Positions 1 through 8,492 of a stretch of DNA of 64,000 bases are shown in pieces. The notes under the pieces were generated by a model. That model made no database searches. It saw only the letters and a list, made by a program, of their open reading frames with translations, and was not told the origin of the DNA. The DNA is from a virus: IMG/VR virus record IMGVR_UViG_3300009151_000035, positions 83,554 through 147,553 of that record; one strand, 5' to 3'. Numbering within the stretch: the first letter of the stretch is position 1; each line of letters opens with the position of its first letter. A program made the position numbers and the translations under genes.

Positions 1-2
1 AT

Positions 3-281
3 GAGGCTCTAGACGGATTAGGCCGACTGATCTGGCATGCCAAGCGTATTTGGGCCCAAGGTCCAACATATGACATGAATATACTGGAGCATGCTTACAA
101 GAGCTACAACAAACCCTTGCCCTGGCAATATTACATGGTGCGTGACAGCCGTACAGTGTTCTCACTGTGGCCAGACCAGCCCTTGCCTCCTACCACACAC
201 CATGCGCTAGAAGACTGCCGCAGACAAATTGGCATGTTACAAAATACACTTAAATACCTCAAAGTTCAGGAGTTGAAATGA
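3..281 (+). CDS. 3'-5' exoribonuclease-like protein, C-terminal part (5' end outside window)
   Basis: The frame is open from the window edge and encodes about 92 residues before the stop, so the true start lies upstream. The sequence resembles the C-terminal half of the DEDD-type 3'-5' exoribonuclease family (Rv2179c/DexA-like). It has a WAQGPTYDMNIL segment (G-x-x-x-D followed by a hydrophobic helix), a PWQYYMVRDSRTV segment, and the HHALEDCRRQI helix that carries the last catalytic His/Asp in this family. Its stop overlaps the ATG of the dNMP kinase (ATGA), which suggests translational coupling. Family assignment rests on motif spacing only, because the first catalytic Asp-Glu pair is not in the window. 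Confidence 0.6.
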   Translation, partial: EALDGLGRLIWHAKRIWAQGPTYDMNILEHAYKSYNKPLPWQYYMVRDSRTVFSLWPDQPLPPTTHHALEDCRRQIGMLQNTLKYLKVQELK

Positions 282-940
282 TCATTGGCATCTGTGGATT
301 CATTGGGTCAGGCAAAGACACTATTGCTGACTATCTGGTAAATTTGCATCACTTTCGTAGAGAAAGTTTTGCTTCGACACTAAAAGATGCTGTGGCACAA
401 GTGTTTGGCTGGGATCGAACCATGCTGGAAGGACGCACAAAACAAGCTCGTGAATGGCGCGAGCGTGTGGATCCGTGGTGGGCAGAACGCCTGGGTATGC
501 CCACACTAACACCACGTTGGATCTTGCAATACTGGGGTACAGAAGTGTGTAGAGCAGGATTCCATGATGACATCTGGATTGCCAGCTTGGAAAACAAACT
601 GCGTCACAGCCAAGATGATGTTGTGATATCAGATTGTCGTTTTCCTAACGAAATTTTAGCTATCAAGAATGCTGGCGGTCGTGTGATCCGTGTGGTGCGT
701 GGGCCTGAGCCAGCATGGTACAACTCGGCAGTGAGTGTCAATCGTGGTGCCAATGGCAATTCAACTTGGGCTCTTAGTCAGCGTAAATTAGAAAAACTAG
801 GCATCCATGCGTCAGAAACTGCATGGGTAGGAACTGAGTTTGATGCTGTGATAGACAATAACAGCACCCTTGATGACTTGTATCAGCAAGTTAAAAATCT
901 GGTTCAAGATCGCCCTGTCGCCATGGAAGATCGCTCTTAG
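278..940 (+). CDS. 1: Deoxynucleoside monophosphate kinase (T4 gp1-like)
   Basis: This 220-residue P-loop kinase converts dNMPs to dNDPs for phage DNA synthesis. The Walker A motif GFIGSGKDT is at residues 7-15. The following DYLVNLHHF and SFASTLKDAVAQVFGWD segments match T4-type dNMP kinases, as does the central motif WILQYWGTEVCR (about residues 81-92) and the Asp-Cys-Arg-Phe-Pro-Asn-Glu block near residue 119. Length fits the family (T4 gp1 is about 240). The ATG overlaps the stop of the exoribonuclease. The last about 50 bp overlap, in convergent orientation, a zinc-finger gene on the other strand. Confidence 0.92.
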   Translation: MIIGICGFIGSGKDTIADYLVNLHHFRRESFASTLKDAVAQVFGWDRTMLEGRTKQAREWRERVDPWWAERLGMPTLTPRWILQYWGTEVCRAGFHDDIWIASLENKLRHSQDDVVISDCRFPNEILAIKNAGGRVIRVVRGPEPAWYNSAVSVNRGANGNSTWALSQRKLEKLGIHASETAWVGTEFDAVIDNNSTLDDLYQQVKNLVQDRPVAMEDRS

Positions 941-1235
941 ACAGTTCTACTTCACAGTTTCTACAAACTGATTTGAGATTCTTGAGTCCAGTATTGTTTA
1001 GGTCTCCATCTGTGTGATACACAAAAATTTGTGCTGCATACTTGGCTCGAAATCCACAACGATCACAGCTCATTTTTTTCTTGTAGCCTGCTGATTTCCA
1101 GCGTGGCTCTCTGGGTTTTAACCCACGCCCTTTCCTAGCACAAGTCTCACACCTTGATCGATAGTGTGTGATATCCTCACGAATATAGTTTACAGCACAG
1201 GGGCGTTGATGGCAGGCTTGACAAATGGGTCTCAT
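891..1235 (-). CDS. HNH-like zinc-finger protein
   Basis: A 114-residue protein on the minus strand with four CxxC pairs (Cys5/8, 29/32, 57/60, 91/94). The C-terminal half, QIFVYHTDGDLNNTG followed by NLKSVCRNC, has the layout of an HNH endonuclease fold: an H-x-D-G-D loop (His74), conserved Asn residues, then a CxxC zinc knuckle. The usual final His after the last Cys pair is replaced by Glu (CRNCE), so nuclease activity is doubtful. It is convergent with the dNMP kinase and overlaps it by 50 bp. It could be a homing-type remnant or a zinc-binding regulator. Confidence 0.6.
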   Translation of the reverse strand: MRPICQACHQRPCAVNYIREDITHYRSRCETCARKGRGLKPREPRWKSAGYKKKMSCDRCGFRAKYAAQIFVYHTDGDLNNTGLKNLKSVCRNCEVELSKSDLPWRQGDLEPDF

Positions 1236-1299
1236 ACGGTATTTAGCGGCACGGACCTTTGGTAAAGGTATTCAAAACGGCTGTTTTTTTCAAGGTCTC

Positions 1300-1307
1300 T
1301 ATAAATA
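1300..1307 (+). promoter_or_regulatory. T4-type late promoter box for gp18
   Basis: A perfect TATAAATA, the T4 late-promoter consensus, lies about 25 bases upstream of the sheath ATG. An AAAAGGA ribosome-binding site sits between them. Confidence 0.8.
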
Positions 1308-1331
1308 TTAGAACTTGAAAAGGATTCAACC

Positions 1332-4300
1332 ATGGCTCTCATATCACCCGGCGTACAAGTAACAGTAATTGACGAAAGTCAATATATTCCATCAGCAGTC
1401 AACACAGTACCATACTTTGTAATTGCAACAGCACAGAACAAAGTATCTGGTGCTGGCGTGGGAGTAGCTGCTGGTACCACAGCGGCCAATGCTAACAAAA
1501 CATATTTAATCACCAGTCAGCGTGATTTAACAGCCACTTTTGGTGTGCCATTCTTCTATAACACCACAACCGGTACCCCAATTAATGGTTACGAACTCAA
1601 TGAATACGGCCTGTTGGCTGCGTATAGTTCATTGGGTATTAGTAATCGTGCTTATGTTCAGCGAGTGGATATTGATTTAACCGAACTCACAGCTAGCCTA
1701 ACACGACCAACTGGAACCCCAGCTGATGGCGCATATTGGTTGGACACATCCACTTCTGTATGGGGTATTCAAGAATGGAATCAATCTACTGGTCAATTTG
1801 AACTAGTTACTCCGTTGCTTATTACCAATGCTTCAGATGTGACAGAAAGTACTAGTGGAACAACTGGACAGCCAGTTTATACACCCAACACCACAGTGGG
1901 CAGCATTGGTGATTACGCTATTGTATCACTAGGACAGGCCGAAGCTATTTTCAACGTGGGCTGGTATAAAAATTCTAGCAATGTATGGGTTACAGTTGGC
2001 GGTCCAGCATGGCAATCATCATATCCAACAATCCAAGGTAATGTGACCAATCCCACACTCACTGCAGGACAAAGTATTTTTATTAACGGCACATCAGTAT
2101 CTGTGCCAGCTATTCCAGACAATACATTGGCTGGATTTGTTACTGCTGTTAATAATGCAACCATTGTAGGTGTGACTGCTGCGGCGGTGAGTGGCAAGTT
2201 TGTAATTTATGCCAATGATCTTGCAACCAACGATGGTAGCACTGCAAGTGGTGGTATTGTAAGTATTCAGCCCAATGCCGGCGGCACTGCATTGTGTACT
2301 GCACTTGGCATTTCGGCTATAGAATATTTGACTCCAATCTTTTTGTCAGCCTATAGCTATCAAGCACCACGTTGGAACACATCGGGCCCTACCCCAAGAC
2401 CTACTGGATCTGTATGGAATAATGTCAGCCCAGCAAACAATGGTCTAGCCGTTCAACTAAAACAATATAGTGCTGCATTAGGAGAGTGGGTGTTACAAAG
2501 CTGCCCTGCATATTTTAGCACAACCGCTGCAATCAATGCTTTTGATCCGTCTGGTGGTGGCAAAAATATTCCAGTTGGAACACTTTGGGTGCAACCCAAT
2601 GCAAACTTTGCCGAAACAGCACCATTACCGTCTCAAGGATATGAATTTTATAGACAGACAGCTTTTGGTCAAACCATAGTAACCGGAACTACCACACCAG
2701 GATCTAACAGTGATCCTTTGTTTGTGGCAGGCAATAGATTTACAATATCTGCATCCCAAGCTGGTAGCACTGTAGCTAACACCGCTACAGTTATATTAAG
2801 TGGAACCAGTGTTGCCAGTTTCATTGCCGACATTAGTGCAGCCAATGTTCCTTATGTGTCTGCTAGTGTTAACTCAGCTGGAAATATTGTGTTTACTCAT
2901 AGTCAAGGAGGAGTTATTGCACTGTCACCGGTGATTGGCTATGGCACACCAATCTTAACTGCTGGATATACCGCTAACACTACATTTTGCCGACTTTCGG
3001 TAACCAATTACACAACACTATTGTTGACTAACTTCTGTAGCGATCCAGAGTTTAAATATACTTCTAGTGCTACTGCACCTTATCAAGATCCAGCTGACGG
3101 CAGATTGTGGTATTATTCAACTCCAAGTCAAGTTGACATTATGATCCAAAACGGTGGCGCCTGGAGAGGTTATCAAAACGTTACCAACGATGTGCGTGGT
3201 TACGATCTTACCCAAACCAATGCCAGCGGCCCAATCTGTGCTGCCACAGCACCTGTCACACAAAATGATGTGTCAGCAAGTGCTCTAGTGTATGGCGATT
3301 TGTGGGTGGACACCAGCGACTTAGAAAATTATCCCATGTTGTATCGTTGGGAGGCTGTGAGCGGAGTGGATCAGTGGGTGTCAGTTAATACCACTGACCA
3401 GGTCACACAAAATGGTGTGTTGTTTGCTGACGCTCGTTGGGCGCCAAACGGCACAACAAATCCTGTAAGCGATCCAATACCAACTATTGTGAGTTTGCTG
3501 ACCAGCAACTATTTGGATTTAGATGCTCCCAGTTCTGCACTATATCCGCAAGGTATGCTGTTGTGGAACACACGCCGTTCAGGTTACAATGTCAAGAGCT
3601 ATCAAAACAATTACTTTAATGCTACCACATTCCCAGATGCAACATTGCCTGCTGTGACCAGCACCTGGCTCACAGCGTCAGGCAACAAGCAAGACGGCAG
3701 CATGTATGCTGGTCGACTGGCCCAGCGTCAAATGGTTGTGGCTGCAATGAAGTCAGGTATTGATACTAGCCAAGGCGCTAGAGAAGATACTGCTCAGTAC
3801 ACACTGATTGCGTCACCGGCTTATCCAGAGTTGATTCCTAACATGATTGCACTCAGCAATGAGCGTAATAACACACTGTTTGTGGTTGGCGATACTCCAA
3901 TGCGATTGCCAGCTACAGGTGCTGACATTACAACCTGGGCCACCAACAACAATGGTGTTGGCACAGTAGCAGGTGACGGTCAATCTAGCACCAGTAACTA
4001 TGCTGCAACATTCTATCCAAGCTGTACAACTACAGACTTGAGTGGCAACACAGTTGTGACAGCACCAAGTCACATGATGGTTAGAACAATCATCCGCAGT
4101 GATGAAGTTAGCTATCCATGGTTGGCACCAGCTGGTACACGACGTGGTGTAGTAGACAATGCCACACAGATTGGTTATATCAATGGCGCTACTGGTGAAT
4201 TCCAGCCAATTGGTGTAAACCAAGGCTTGCGCGATGTGCTGTACAGTTTGAATGTGAACCCAATTACATTTATTCCGGGTGTGGGTATTACCAACTTTGG

Positions 4301-4655
4301 TAACAAGACATCAACCACAACTACCACAGCACTGGATCGTATCAACGTTGCACGCTTGGTAGCATTCTTGCGCGGACGCCTGGAAGAAATTGGCAAATTG
4401 TATCTGTTCGAACCTAACGATCAGATCACACGTAACGAAATCACCAACACTTGCAACAGCTTGATGGTTGATTTGATTGCCAAACGTGCTATCTATGACT
4501 ACTTGGTTGTTTGCGACTTGAGCAACAACACGCCAGCTCGTATTGACCGCAACGAATTGTGGGTTGATATTGCTATTGAACCAGTTAAGGCTGTGGAGTT
4601 CATCTACATTCCTCTGCGTATCAAGAACACTGGAGACATAGCAGCAGGCCTGTAA
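1332..4655 (+). CDS. 18: Tail sheath protein (gp18-like), enlarged
   Basis: The contractile sheath subunit that surrounds the tail tube and drives injection. The N-terminal ALISPGVQVTVIDES and the C-terminal block (GRLEEIGKLYLFEPNDQITR, then ELWVDIAIEPVKAVEFIYIP) are diagnostic of T4-type sheaths. At 1107 residues it is much longer than T4 gp18 (659). The extra material lies between about residues 110 and 800 and includes repeated short modules of the form P-x-[DG]-G-x-[LY]-W-x-D-T-S followed by a Trp-rich strand (near residues 128, 353, 590 and 655), probably surface domains. It is preceded by a consensus late promoter and followed by a terminator. Confidence 0.93.
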   Translation: MALISPGVQVTVIDESQYIPSAVNTVPYFVIATAQNKVSGAGVGVAAGTTAANANKTYLITSQRDLTATFGVPFFYNTTTGTPINGYELNEYGLLAAYSSLGISNRAYVQRVDIDLTELTASLTRPTGTPADGAYWLDTSTSVWGIQEWNQSTGQFELVTPLLITNASDVTESTSGTTGQPVYTPNTTVGSIGDYAIVSLGQAEAIFNVGWYKNSSNVWVTVGGPAWQSSYPTIQGNVTNPTLTAGQSIFINGTSVSVPAIPDNTLAGFVTAVNNATIVGVTAAAVSGKFVIYANDLATNDGSTASGGIVSIQPNAGGTALCTALGISAIEYLTPIFLSAYSYQAPRWNTSGPTPRPTGSVWNNVSPANNGLAVQLKQYSAALGEWVLQSCPAYFSTTAAINAFDPSGGGKNIPVGTLWVQPNANFAETAPLPSQGYEFYRQTAFGQTIVTGTTTPGSNSDPLFVAGNRFTISASQAGSTVANTATVILSGTSVASFIADISAANVPYVSASVNSAGNIVFTHSQGGVIALSPVIGYGTPILTAGYTANTTFCRLSVTNYTTLLLTNFCSDPEFKYTSSATAPYQDPADGRLWYYSTPSQVDIMIQNGGAWRGYQNVTNDVRGYDLTQTNASGPICAATAPVTQNDVSASALVYGDLWVDTSDLENYPMLYRWEAVSGVDQWVSVNTTDQVTQNGVLFADARWAPNGTTNPVSDPIPTIVSLLTSNYLDLDAPSSALYPQGMLLWNTRRSGYNVKSYQNNYFNATTFPDATLPAVTSTWLTASGNKQDGSMYAGRLAQRQMVVAAMKSGIDTSQGAREDTAQYTLIASPAYPELIPNMIALSNERNNTLFVVGDTPMRLPATGADITTWATNNNGVGTVAGDGQSSTSNYAATFYPSCTTTDLSGNTVVTAPSHMMVRTIIRSDEVSYPWLAPAGTRRGVVDNATQIGYINGATGEFQPIGVNQGLRDVLYSLNVNPITFIPGVGITNFGNKTSTTTTTALDRINVARLVAFLRGRLEEIGKLYLFEPNDQITRNEITNTCNSLMVDLIAKRAIYDYLVVCDLSNNTPARIDRNELWVDIAIEPVKAVEFIYIPLRIKNTGDIAAGL

Positions 4656-4658
4656 AAG

Positions 4659-4682
4659 TGGGGTTCAAGGACCCTATTTTTT
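4659..4682 (+). terminator. Rho-independent terminator after gp18
   Basis: A TGGGGT/ACCCTA hairpin (one G-U pair) with a 6-nt loop is followed directly by six T residues. It separates the sheath gene from the separately promoted tube gene. Confidence 0.7.
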
Positions 4683-4696
4683 GACCTCAAGTCTAA

Positions 4697-4704
4697 GATA
4701 AATA
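4697..4704 (+). promoter_or_regulatory. Late promoter box for tail tube gene
   Basis: GATAAATA differs from the T4 late consensus at one base. It sits about 20 bases upstream of the tube ATG, with an AGGAG ribosome-binding site in between. Confidence 0.7.
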
Positions 4705-4723
4705 AAACTAGGAGATATATACA

Positions 4724-5359
4724 ATGCCAAGTTCATCATTAAACAAAATGACAGTACCGCTTGCAAGCGATCAAAGCTCAAGCACCCAAGGTCTGTTAAT
4801 GCCAAAACTTAGATATCGCTTTAGAGTGATGTTTGAGAATTTGGGAGTTTCAACACCAACAACAGAGTTAACCAAGCAGGTTGTGAGCTTTGCTCGACCT
4901 AACTTGACGTTTGAAGCAATCACATTACCAATTTACAATTCAACATTGAAGTTGGCTGGTCGTCATAGCTGGGCAGACGTTGCTGTTGAGATCCGTGATG
5001 ATGCATCAGGTAATGTGTCCAAATTGATTGGCGAACAAATCCAGAAACAAATGGACTTCTTGGAAATGAGTTCAGCTGCATCTGGTATTGACTACAAATT
5101 CTTGACCAAGTTAGAAATGCTTGACGGTGGCAACGGTGCCAACGAGCCAGTAGTCCTTGAGTCATGGGAACTGTATGGTTGCTATATTGTGAGTGCAGAC
5201 TACGGTCCAATGAACTATGGTACCAATGAAGCAGTAGCAATCACCATGAACATCTCTTATGACAACGCCAACCAAGGCAATCAAGGTGGTGGCGGTATTG
5301 GTGGTGTTATCGGCCGTACTGTGAACGACGTTGTTACAGGTATCGGCACAGGACCCTAA
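4724..5359 (+). CDS. 19: Tail tube protein (gp19-like)
   Basis: The major subunit of the inner tail tube through which DNA passes. It has 211 residues (T4 gp19 is 163). Family features are the basic strand PKLRYRFRVMFENLG near residue 28, the FARPNLTFEAITLPIYNST block, and the central GRHSWADVAVEIRDD strand. A conserved LESWELYGCYIVSADYGPMN stretch follows near residue 143. A Gly-rich C-terminal tail (GNQGGGGIGGVIG) is an extension. It lies directly after gp18 as in T4 and has its own late promoter and AGGAG site. Confidence 0.9.
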   Translation: MPSSSLNKMTVPLASDQSSSTQGLLMPKLRYRFRVMFENLGVSTPTTELTKQVVSFARPNLTFEAITLPIYNSTLKLAGRHSWADVAVEIRDDASGNVSKLIGEQIQKQMDFLEMSSAASGIDYKFLTKLEMLDGGNGANEPVVLESWELYGCYIVSADYGPMNYGTNEAVAITMNISYDNANQGNQGGGGIGGVIGRTVNDVVTGIGTGP

Positions 5360-5369
5360 GGTCTAATCA

Positions 5370-6560
5370 ATGTCTAGCTTCGGCCAGGACTTTCTTAAAG
5401 GCTTTACTGCGACAAACAGCTTGCGTGACTACACTCACGCAAGTAAAACTTTTCGCACTAATGCCTACGAACTCAAACCCAGATTTAAGTTTTTATTTCA
5501 TGTTCAATTTTCATTGAACTACAATCAGATACCTGCATTGAAAAATAGTAAAATTTTTAATCCTGAGAATATTTCTAATCTTAGTTTGGCGGTAAAAACA
5601 GTTGACTTGCCCAAATACAATATTGATGTTGCTACGTTGAATCAATACAACCGCAAAAGAATTGTACAAACTAAAATCAACTATGAACCAGTAAACATTA
5701 CATTTCATGATGATGGCGGCGACAACATACGTGAAATGTGGTATCAGTATTATTCTTACTACTACAAAGATCCAGCACAACAATACATTTCAAATGCTCC
5801 AACCGAGTATGGCACAGTTGGTCTAAATGCTACCAAAACAAATGGATTCAGCTATAACAATCGAGACATCTATCAACAGAACCGTGTGGGCAGTGTGAAT
5901 GACTGGGGATACATTGGCGAAAACTTCATGGACGGCACACAAACAGCAAGTGGCAAGCCACCATTCTTTAGAGACATTCAGATCATTGGATTTGATCAAC
6001 ACAAGTATGCTAGATACATCTTGATCAATCCATTGATCACCAACTGGAACCATGACACTTACGATTATTCACAAGGTAATGGAACCATGCAACATACCAT
6101 GACCATACGCTACGAAACTGTGAAATACCTCAACGGTGGACTTGGTAAACCGGATACCAATATTCGTTGGCCAGACGCAGCACACTATGATGAAGTACCA
6201 AGTCCATTGGCACGTGCAGGATCCACTGCAACTATTTTTGGGCAAGGTGGTCTTTTAAGCACAGGCGAAGGCATCCTGGCAGACTTAGAATCAGGATCAG
6301 TGGCAGGCTTGATTGGTGCAGCACAAAAGGCTGGCGCAGCCTACAACACATTCAAAGGAAAGAATTTGCAATCTATTGTGCAAAGTGAAGCTATATCATT
6401 GGGCAAACAAGTTATCAGTCAAAATGGTGCCAATGCAGTTAGAGCGGTGATAAACAAAGCTGATGGTTGGGCGTTTCCTGTACAGTCAACTCAACGAGCA
6501 TATACTCGAGTTATAAATTCAGCAGCAGCAACTGGTGACGACCTTAGAGGACTTATATAA
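5370..6560 (+). CDS. Tail-tube-like virion structural protein
   Basis: A 396-residue protein immediately after the tube gene. The N-terminal half (ELKPRFKFLFHVQFSLN, then VKTVDLPKYNIDVATLNQYN, then INYEPVNITFHDD) has the strand pattern of tail-tube-fold proteins. These include gp19 and the baseplate tube-initiation proteins gp48 and gp54. The C-terminal about 130 residues are Ala/Gly rich and probably helical. Its stop overlaps the next ATG. It is likely a virion tube-related component, perhaps a tail terminator or tube initiator; the exact T4 counterpart cannot be named from sequence alone. Confidence 0.7.
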   Translation: MSSFGQDFLKGFTATNSLRDYTHASKTFRTNAYELKPRFKFLFHVQFSLNYNQIPALKNSKIFNPENISNLSLAVKTVDLPKYNIDVATLNQYNRKRIVQTKINYEPVNITFHDDGGDNIREMWYQYYSYYYKDPAQQYISNAPTEYGTVGLNATKTNGFSYNNRDIYQQNRVGSVNDWGYIGENFMDGTQTASGKPPFFRDIQIIGFDQHKYARYILINPLITNWNHDTYDYSQGNGTMQHTMTIRYETVKYLNGGLGKPDTNIRWPDAAHYDEVPSPLARAGSTATIFGQGGLLSTGEGILADLESGSVAGLIGAAQKAGAAYNTFKGKNLQSIVQSEAISLGKQVISQNGANAVRAVINKADGWAFPVQSTQRAYTRVINSAAATGDDLRGLI

Positions 6561-6925
6561 TGTCTACAGGTTCAGTCAATTACACCAATACCAATCTTGA
6601 TCAAACTGTGCGAGTGTTTGACAGATTCTACAACTTTGAAGCCAATGTGCCTGCTGCTGAGTATGATATTGTGTTGAGTTTTTTTAAACAACAAATGGGA
6701 GATGCCAGAGTAGCAGGCAACTTCACAGTGAGTTTGTTTCAAGTGGCAGAACAAACCAATATTCCGGCACTTACACTGTTAGACAGTTTTCAAGGTGTAG
6801 ATGTCATGACAATAAATCTCAACATGGCCTACTATCTAAACAATATCCGCAGCAGAGCCACACTACTGGGTGTAAATGTACAACCGGTACCCAACTACTA
6901 TGCTGCCAGAACAGTGCTTCAATGA
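6560..6925 (+). CDS. Conserved virion-associated protein, unknown
   Basis: A 121-residue protein between the tube-like gene and gp4, overlapping both neighbours (TAATG upstream, ATGA downstream). It contains YNFEANVPAAEYDIVLSFFK and a mixed alpha/beta pattern with no signal peptide or catalytic motif. Position among morphogenesis genes and the tight coupling suggest a structural or assembly role. I do not recognise a T4 homologue. Confidence 0.6.
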   Translation: MSTGSVNYTNTNLDQTVRVFDRFYNFEANVPAAEYDIVLSFFKQQMGDARVAGNFTVSLFQVAEQTNIPALTLLDSFQGVDVMTINLNMAYYLNNIRSRATLLGVNVQPVPNYYAARTVLQ

Positions 6926-7353
6926 GCAAGTGGGCACAAGGCGTCTATCAAGTTATCAACCCTAAGAAATATGTGGGCCAAGGCATGCCCAGATATCGAT
7001 CAGGTTGGGAACATTCATTCATGCGTTTTTGCGATACCAATGACAACATCATGCAATGGGCCAGTGAAAGCATCCGCATTCCTTATCTGCATCCACTAAC
7101 TGGCAAAATGACCACGTATGTGCCAGATTTTTTGATCACTTACAAAACTCGTGACCACACACTTCGAGCGGAGTTGATTGAAATTAAACCCAAAGGTCAA
7201 AGCGCCATCACTGAAGGCCAAAAGCCCAGAGACCGTGCCGTAGTAGCCGTAAACTACGCCAAATGGGACGCTGCGGTCAAATGGTGCAGAAATCAAGGCT
7301 TGACTTTTAGGGTAATAACTGAAGACGATATGTTTAAGAACGGTAAAGCATAG
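6922..7353 (+). CDS. 4: Head completion protein (gp4-like, TnsA-type nuclease fold)
   Basis: This 143-residue protein acts after packaging to finish the head before tail joining. It matches T4 gp4 in length and layout: SGWEHSFMRFCDTN, WASESIRIPYLHP, YVPDFLITYK and ELIEIKPKGQ. The Glu (W-E-H), Asp (P-D-F) and E-I-K-P-K triad give the PD-(D/E)XK/TnsA-N endonuclease signature, as known for this family. It starts with ATGA overlap to the preceding gene and lies 14 bp before the small terminase gene. Confidence 0.88.
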   Translation: MSKWAQGVYQVINPKKYVGQGMPRYRSGWEHSFMRFCDTNDNIMQWASESIRIPYLHPLTGKMTTYVPDFLITYKTRDHTLRAELIEIKPKGQSAITEGQKPRDRAVVAVNYAKWDAAVKWCRNQGLTFRVITEDDMFKNGKA

Positions 7354-7367
7354 CCACTAAATATGGC

Positions 7368-7859
7368 ATGACGAGAAAACTCGAAGAACTTTTTGATTTA
7401 CCACCCTCCACTGAAGAAGTGGATGTTGCTGTTCCTTCAATAGCAGAAAATCGCACCGCCATCCAAACACTAGATGATGCTATCAATAAGATAGACGCTG
7501 CCTTGCCGGCTGTGCGTGGCTTGGAGTCCACTGACCAAGAAATGGACGAACTAGCTGGCCTAGCTACTGCCAGCTACCGAGACCTGATGGACCTTGGCAT
7601 GCAGGTAGACTCAAGATTTGCTAGTGAAATATTTGGTGTAGCCAGCAACATGCTAGGCCATGCTATCACAGCCAAAACAGCCAAGCTGGACAAAAAACTC
7701 AAGATGATCGACTTGCAGATGAAAAAAATGCGATTGGATCAGCAACAAGCGGACAAAGATCCAGAGGCCACTGCACAGCAAGGCCAAGGCCATGTGCTCA
7801 GTCGCAATGAATTGCTGGAAAGAATTCTGGGTAAGAATCAAAACGCTCAAAAAGAATAA
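7368..7859 (+). CDS. 16: Terminase small subunit (gp16-like)
   Basis: DNA-recognition and regulatory subunit of the packaging motor, partner of gp17. The 163-residue length equals the T4 family. The conserved core is YRDLMDLGMQVDSRFASEIF, then ASNMLGHAITAKTAKLDKKL, then a helical KMIDLQMKKMRLDQQQAD tail, which matches the coiled-coil oligomerisation part of T4 gp16. The N-terminus has a short acidic LEELFDLPPS segment. Unlike in T4, gp17 is not adjacent but lies about 9.6 kb downstream, after a block of accessory genes. Confidence 0.85.
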   Translation: MTRKLEELFDLPPSTEEVDVAVPSIAENRTAIQTLDDAINKIDAALPAVRGLESTDQEMDELAGLATASYRDLMDLGMQVDSRFASEIFGVASNMLGHAITAKTAKLDKKLKMIDLQMKKMRLDQQQADKDPEATAQQGQGHVLSRNELLERILGKNQNAQKE

Positions 7860-7862
7860 ATA
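7855..7862 (+). promoter_or_regulatory. Late promoter box
   Basis: AATAAATA overlaps the gp16 stop and lies 17 bases upstream of the next ATG, with an AGGAA ribosome-binding site in between. Confidence 0.6.
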
Positions 7863-7879
7863 TATCACAGGAACCTGAC

Positions 7880-8488
7880 ATGAAACCATTTGCCAAATAT
7901 CTAGCAGAAAGTGAACGCACATACGATTATCGTATCAAAATGTGCGGTCGCATTCCGGACGATCTTGTGCGTCAACTCAAATCAAAACTGGATCAATTTG
8001 ACCCAGCCAAACTGGGCGACGTCAAGACTACTCCTATTCAAAAGATCCTCACAGACTTTCCAAACAATCAGAATGACGCTGTGACAATGTTTGATGTGAG
8101 TTTCAAGTATCCAGCAATTGAGCCACAGATCAAACAGTTGTTTCAAATGCTAGGTGGTGATCCCAATCTTATTGTGATGCAAACACAGCCACACGTGGAT
8201 GGACTTGTTGATGAGATGGACAAAATTGAATCTGAAAACAAAGACCTGTTGGCAGACACAGATTACCCTGCAGACAATGCTGAACAACGAGCACTCAAGA
8301 AAGACTACTCAGCCGGACCATATGATCATGCTGTGTTGAAGAATGCTTACCGCAGTGATTTCACAGTGGCTGGTGGTCGGACACCTCCTGCCAAGACCAC
8401 TAACCAACTTCCCCAGGGCAACAAAAGCCCTATGACCAATATCAAGCGTCAACCCAAGCCTGCAACCGGCGCCAACCCAAGAGGATAA
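7880..8488 (+). CDS. Putative head-associated protein with capsid-targeting-like N-terminus
   Basis: A 202-residue protein of unknown function. The N-terminus MKPFAKYLAE closely resembles the T4 capsid-targeting sequence of internal proteins (known form M-K-T-Y-Q-E-F-I-A-E). L-A-E is a plausible gp21 prohead-protease site of the form [L/I]-x-E. The middle (residues about 13-105) looks globular with alternating helices. The last 90 residues are Pro/Lys/Gln rich and probably disordered. It has its own late promoter and lies just before another head-type protein. The head-internal role is inferred from the signal only. Confidence 0.6.
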   Translation: MKPFAKYLAESERTYDYRIKMCGRIPDDLVRQLKSKLDQFDPAKLGDVKTTPIQKILTDFPNNQNDAVTMFDVSFKYPAIEPQIKQLFQMLGGDPNLIVMQTQPHVDGLVDEMDKIESENKDLLADTDYPADNAEQRALKKDYSAGPYDHAVLKNAYRSDFTVAGGRTPPAKTTNQLPQGNKSPMTNIKRQPKPATGANPRG

Positions 8489-8492
8489 TGAA

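Noticed and set aside
3813-4396. Minus-strand open frames inside the tail sheath gene
   Set aside because: They are antisense to a clearly coding gene, have no ribosome-binding site, and their proteins are Cys/Trp/Ser/Thr rich with no fold-like pattern.
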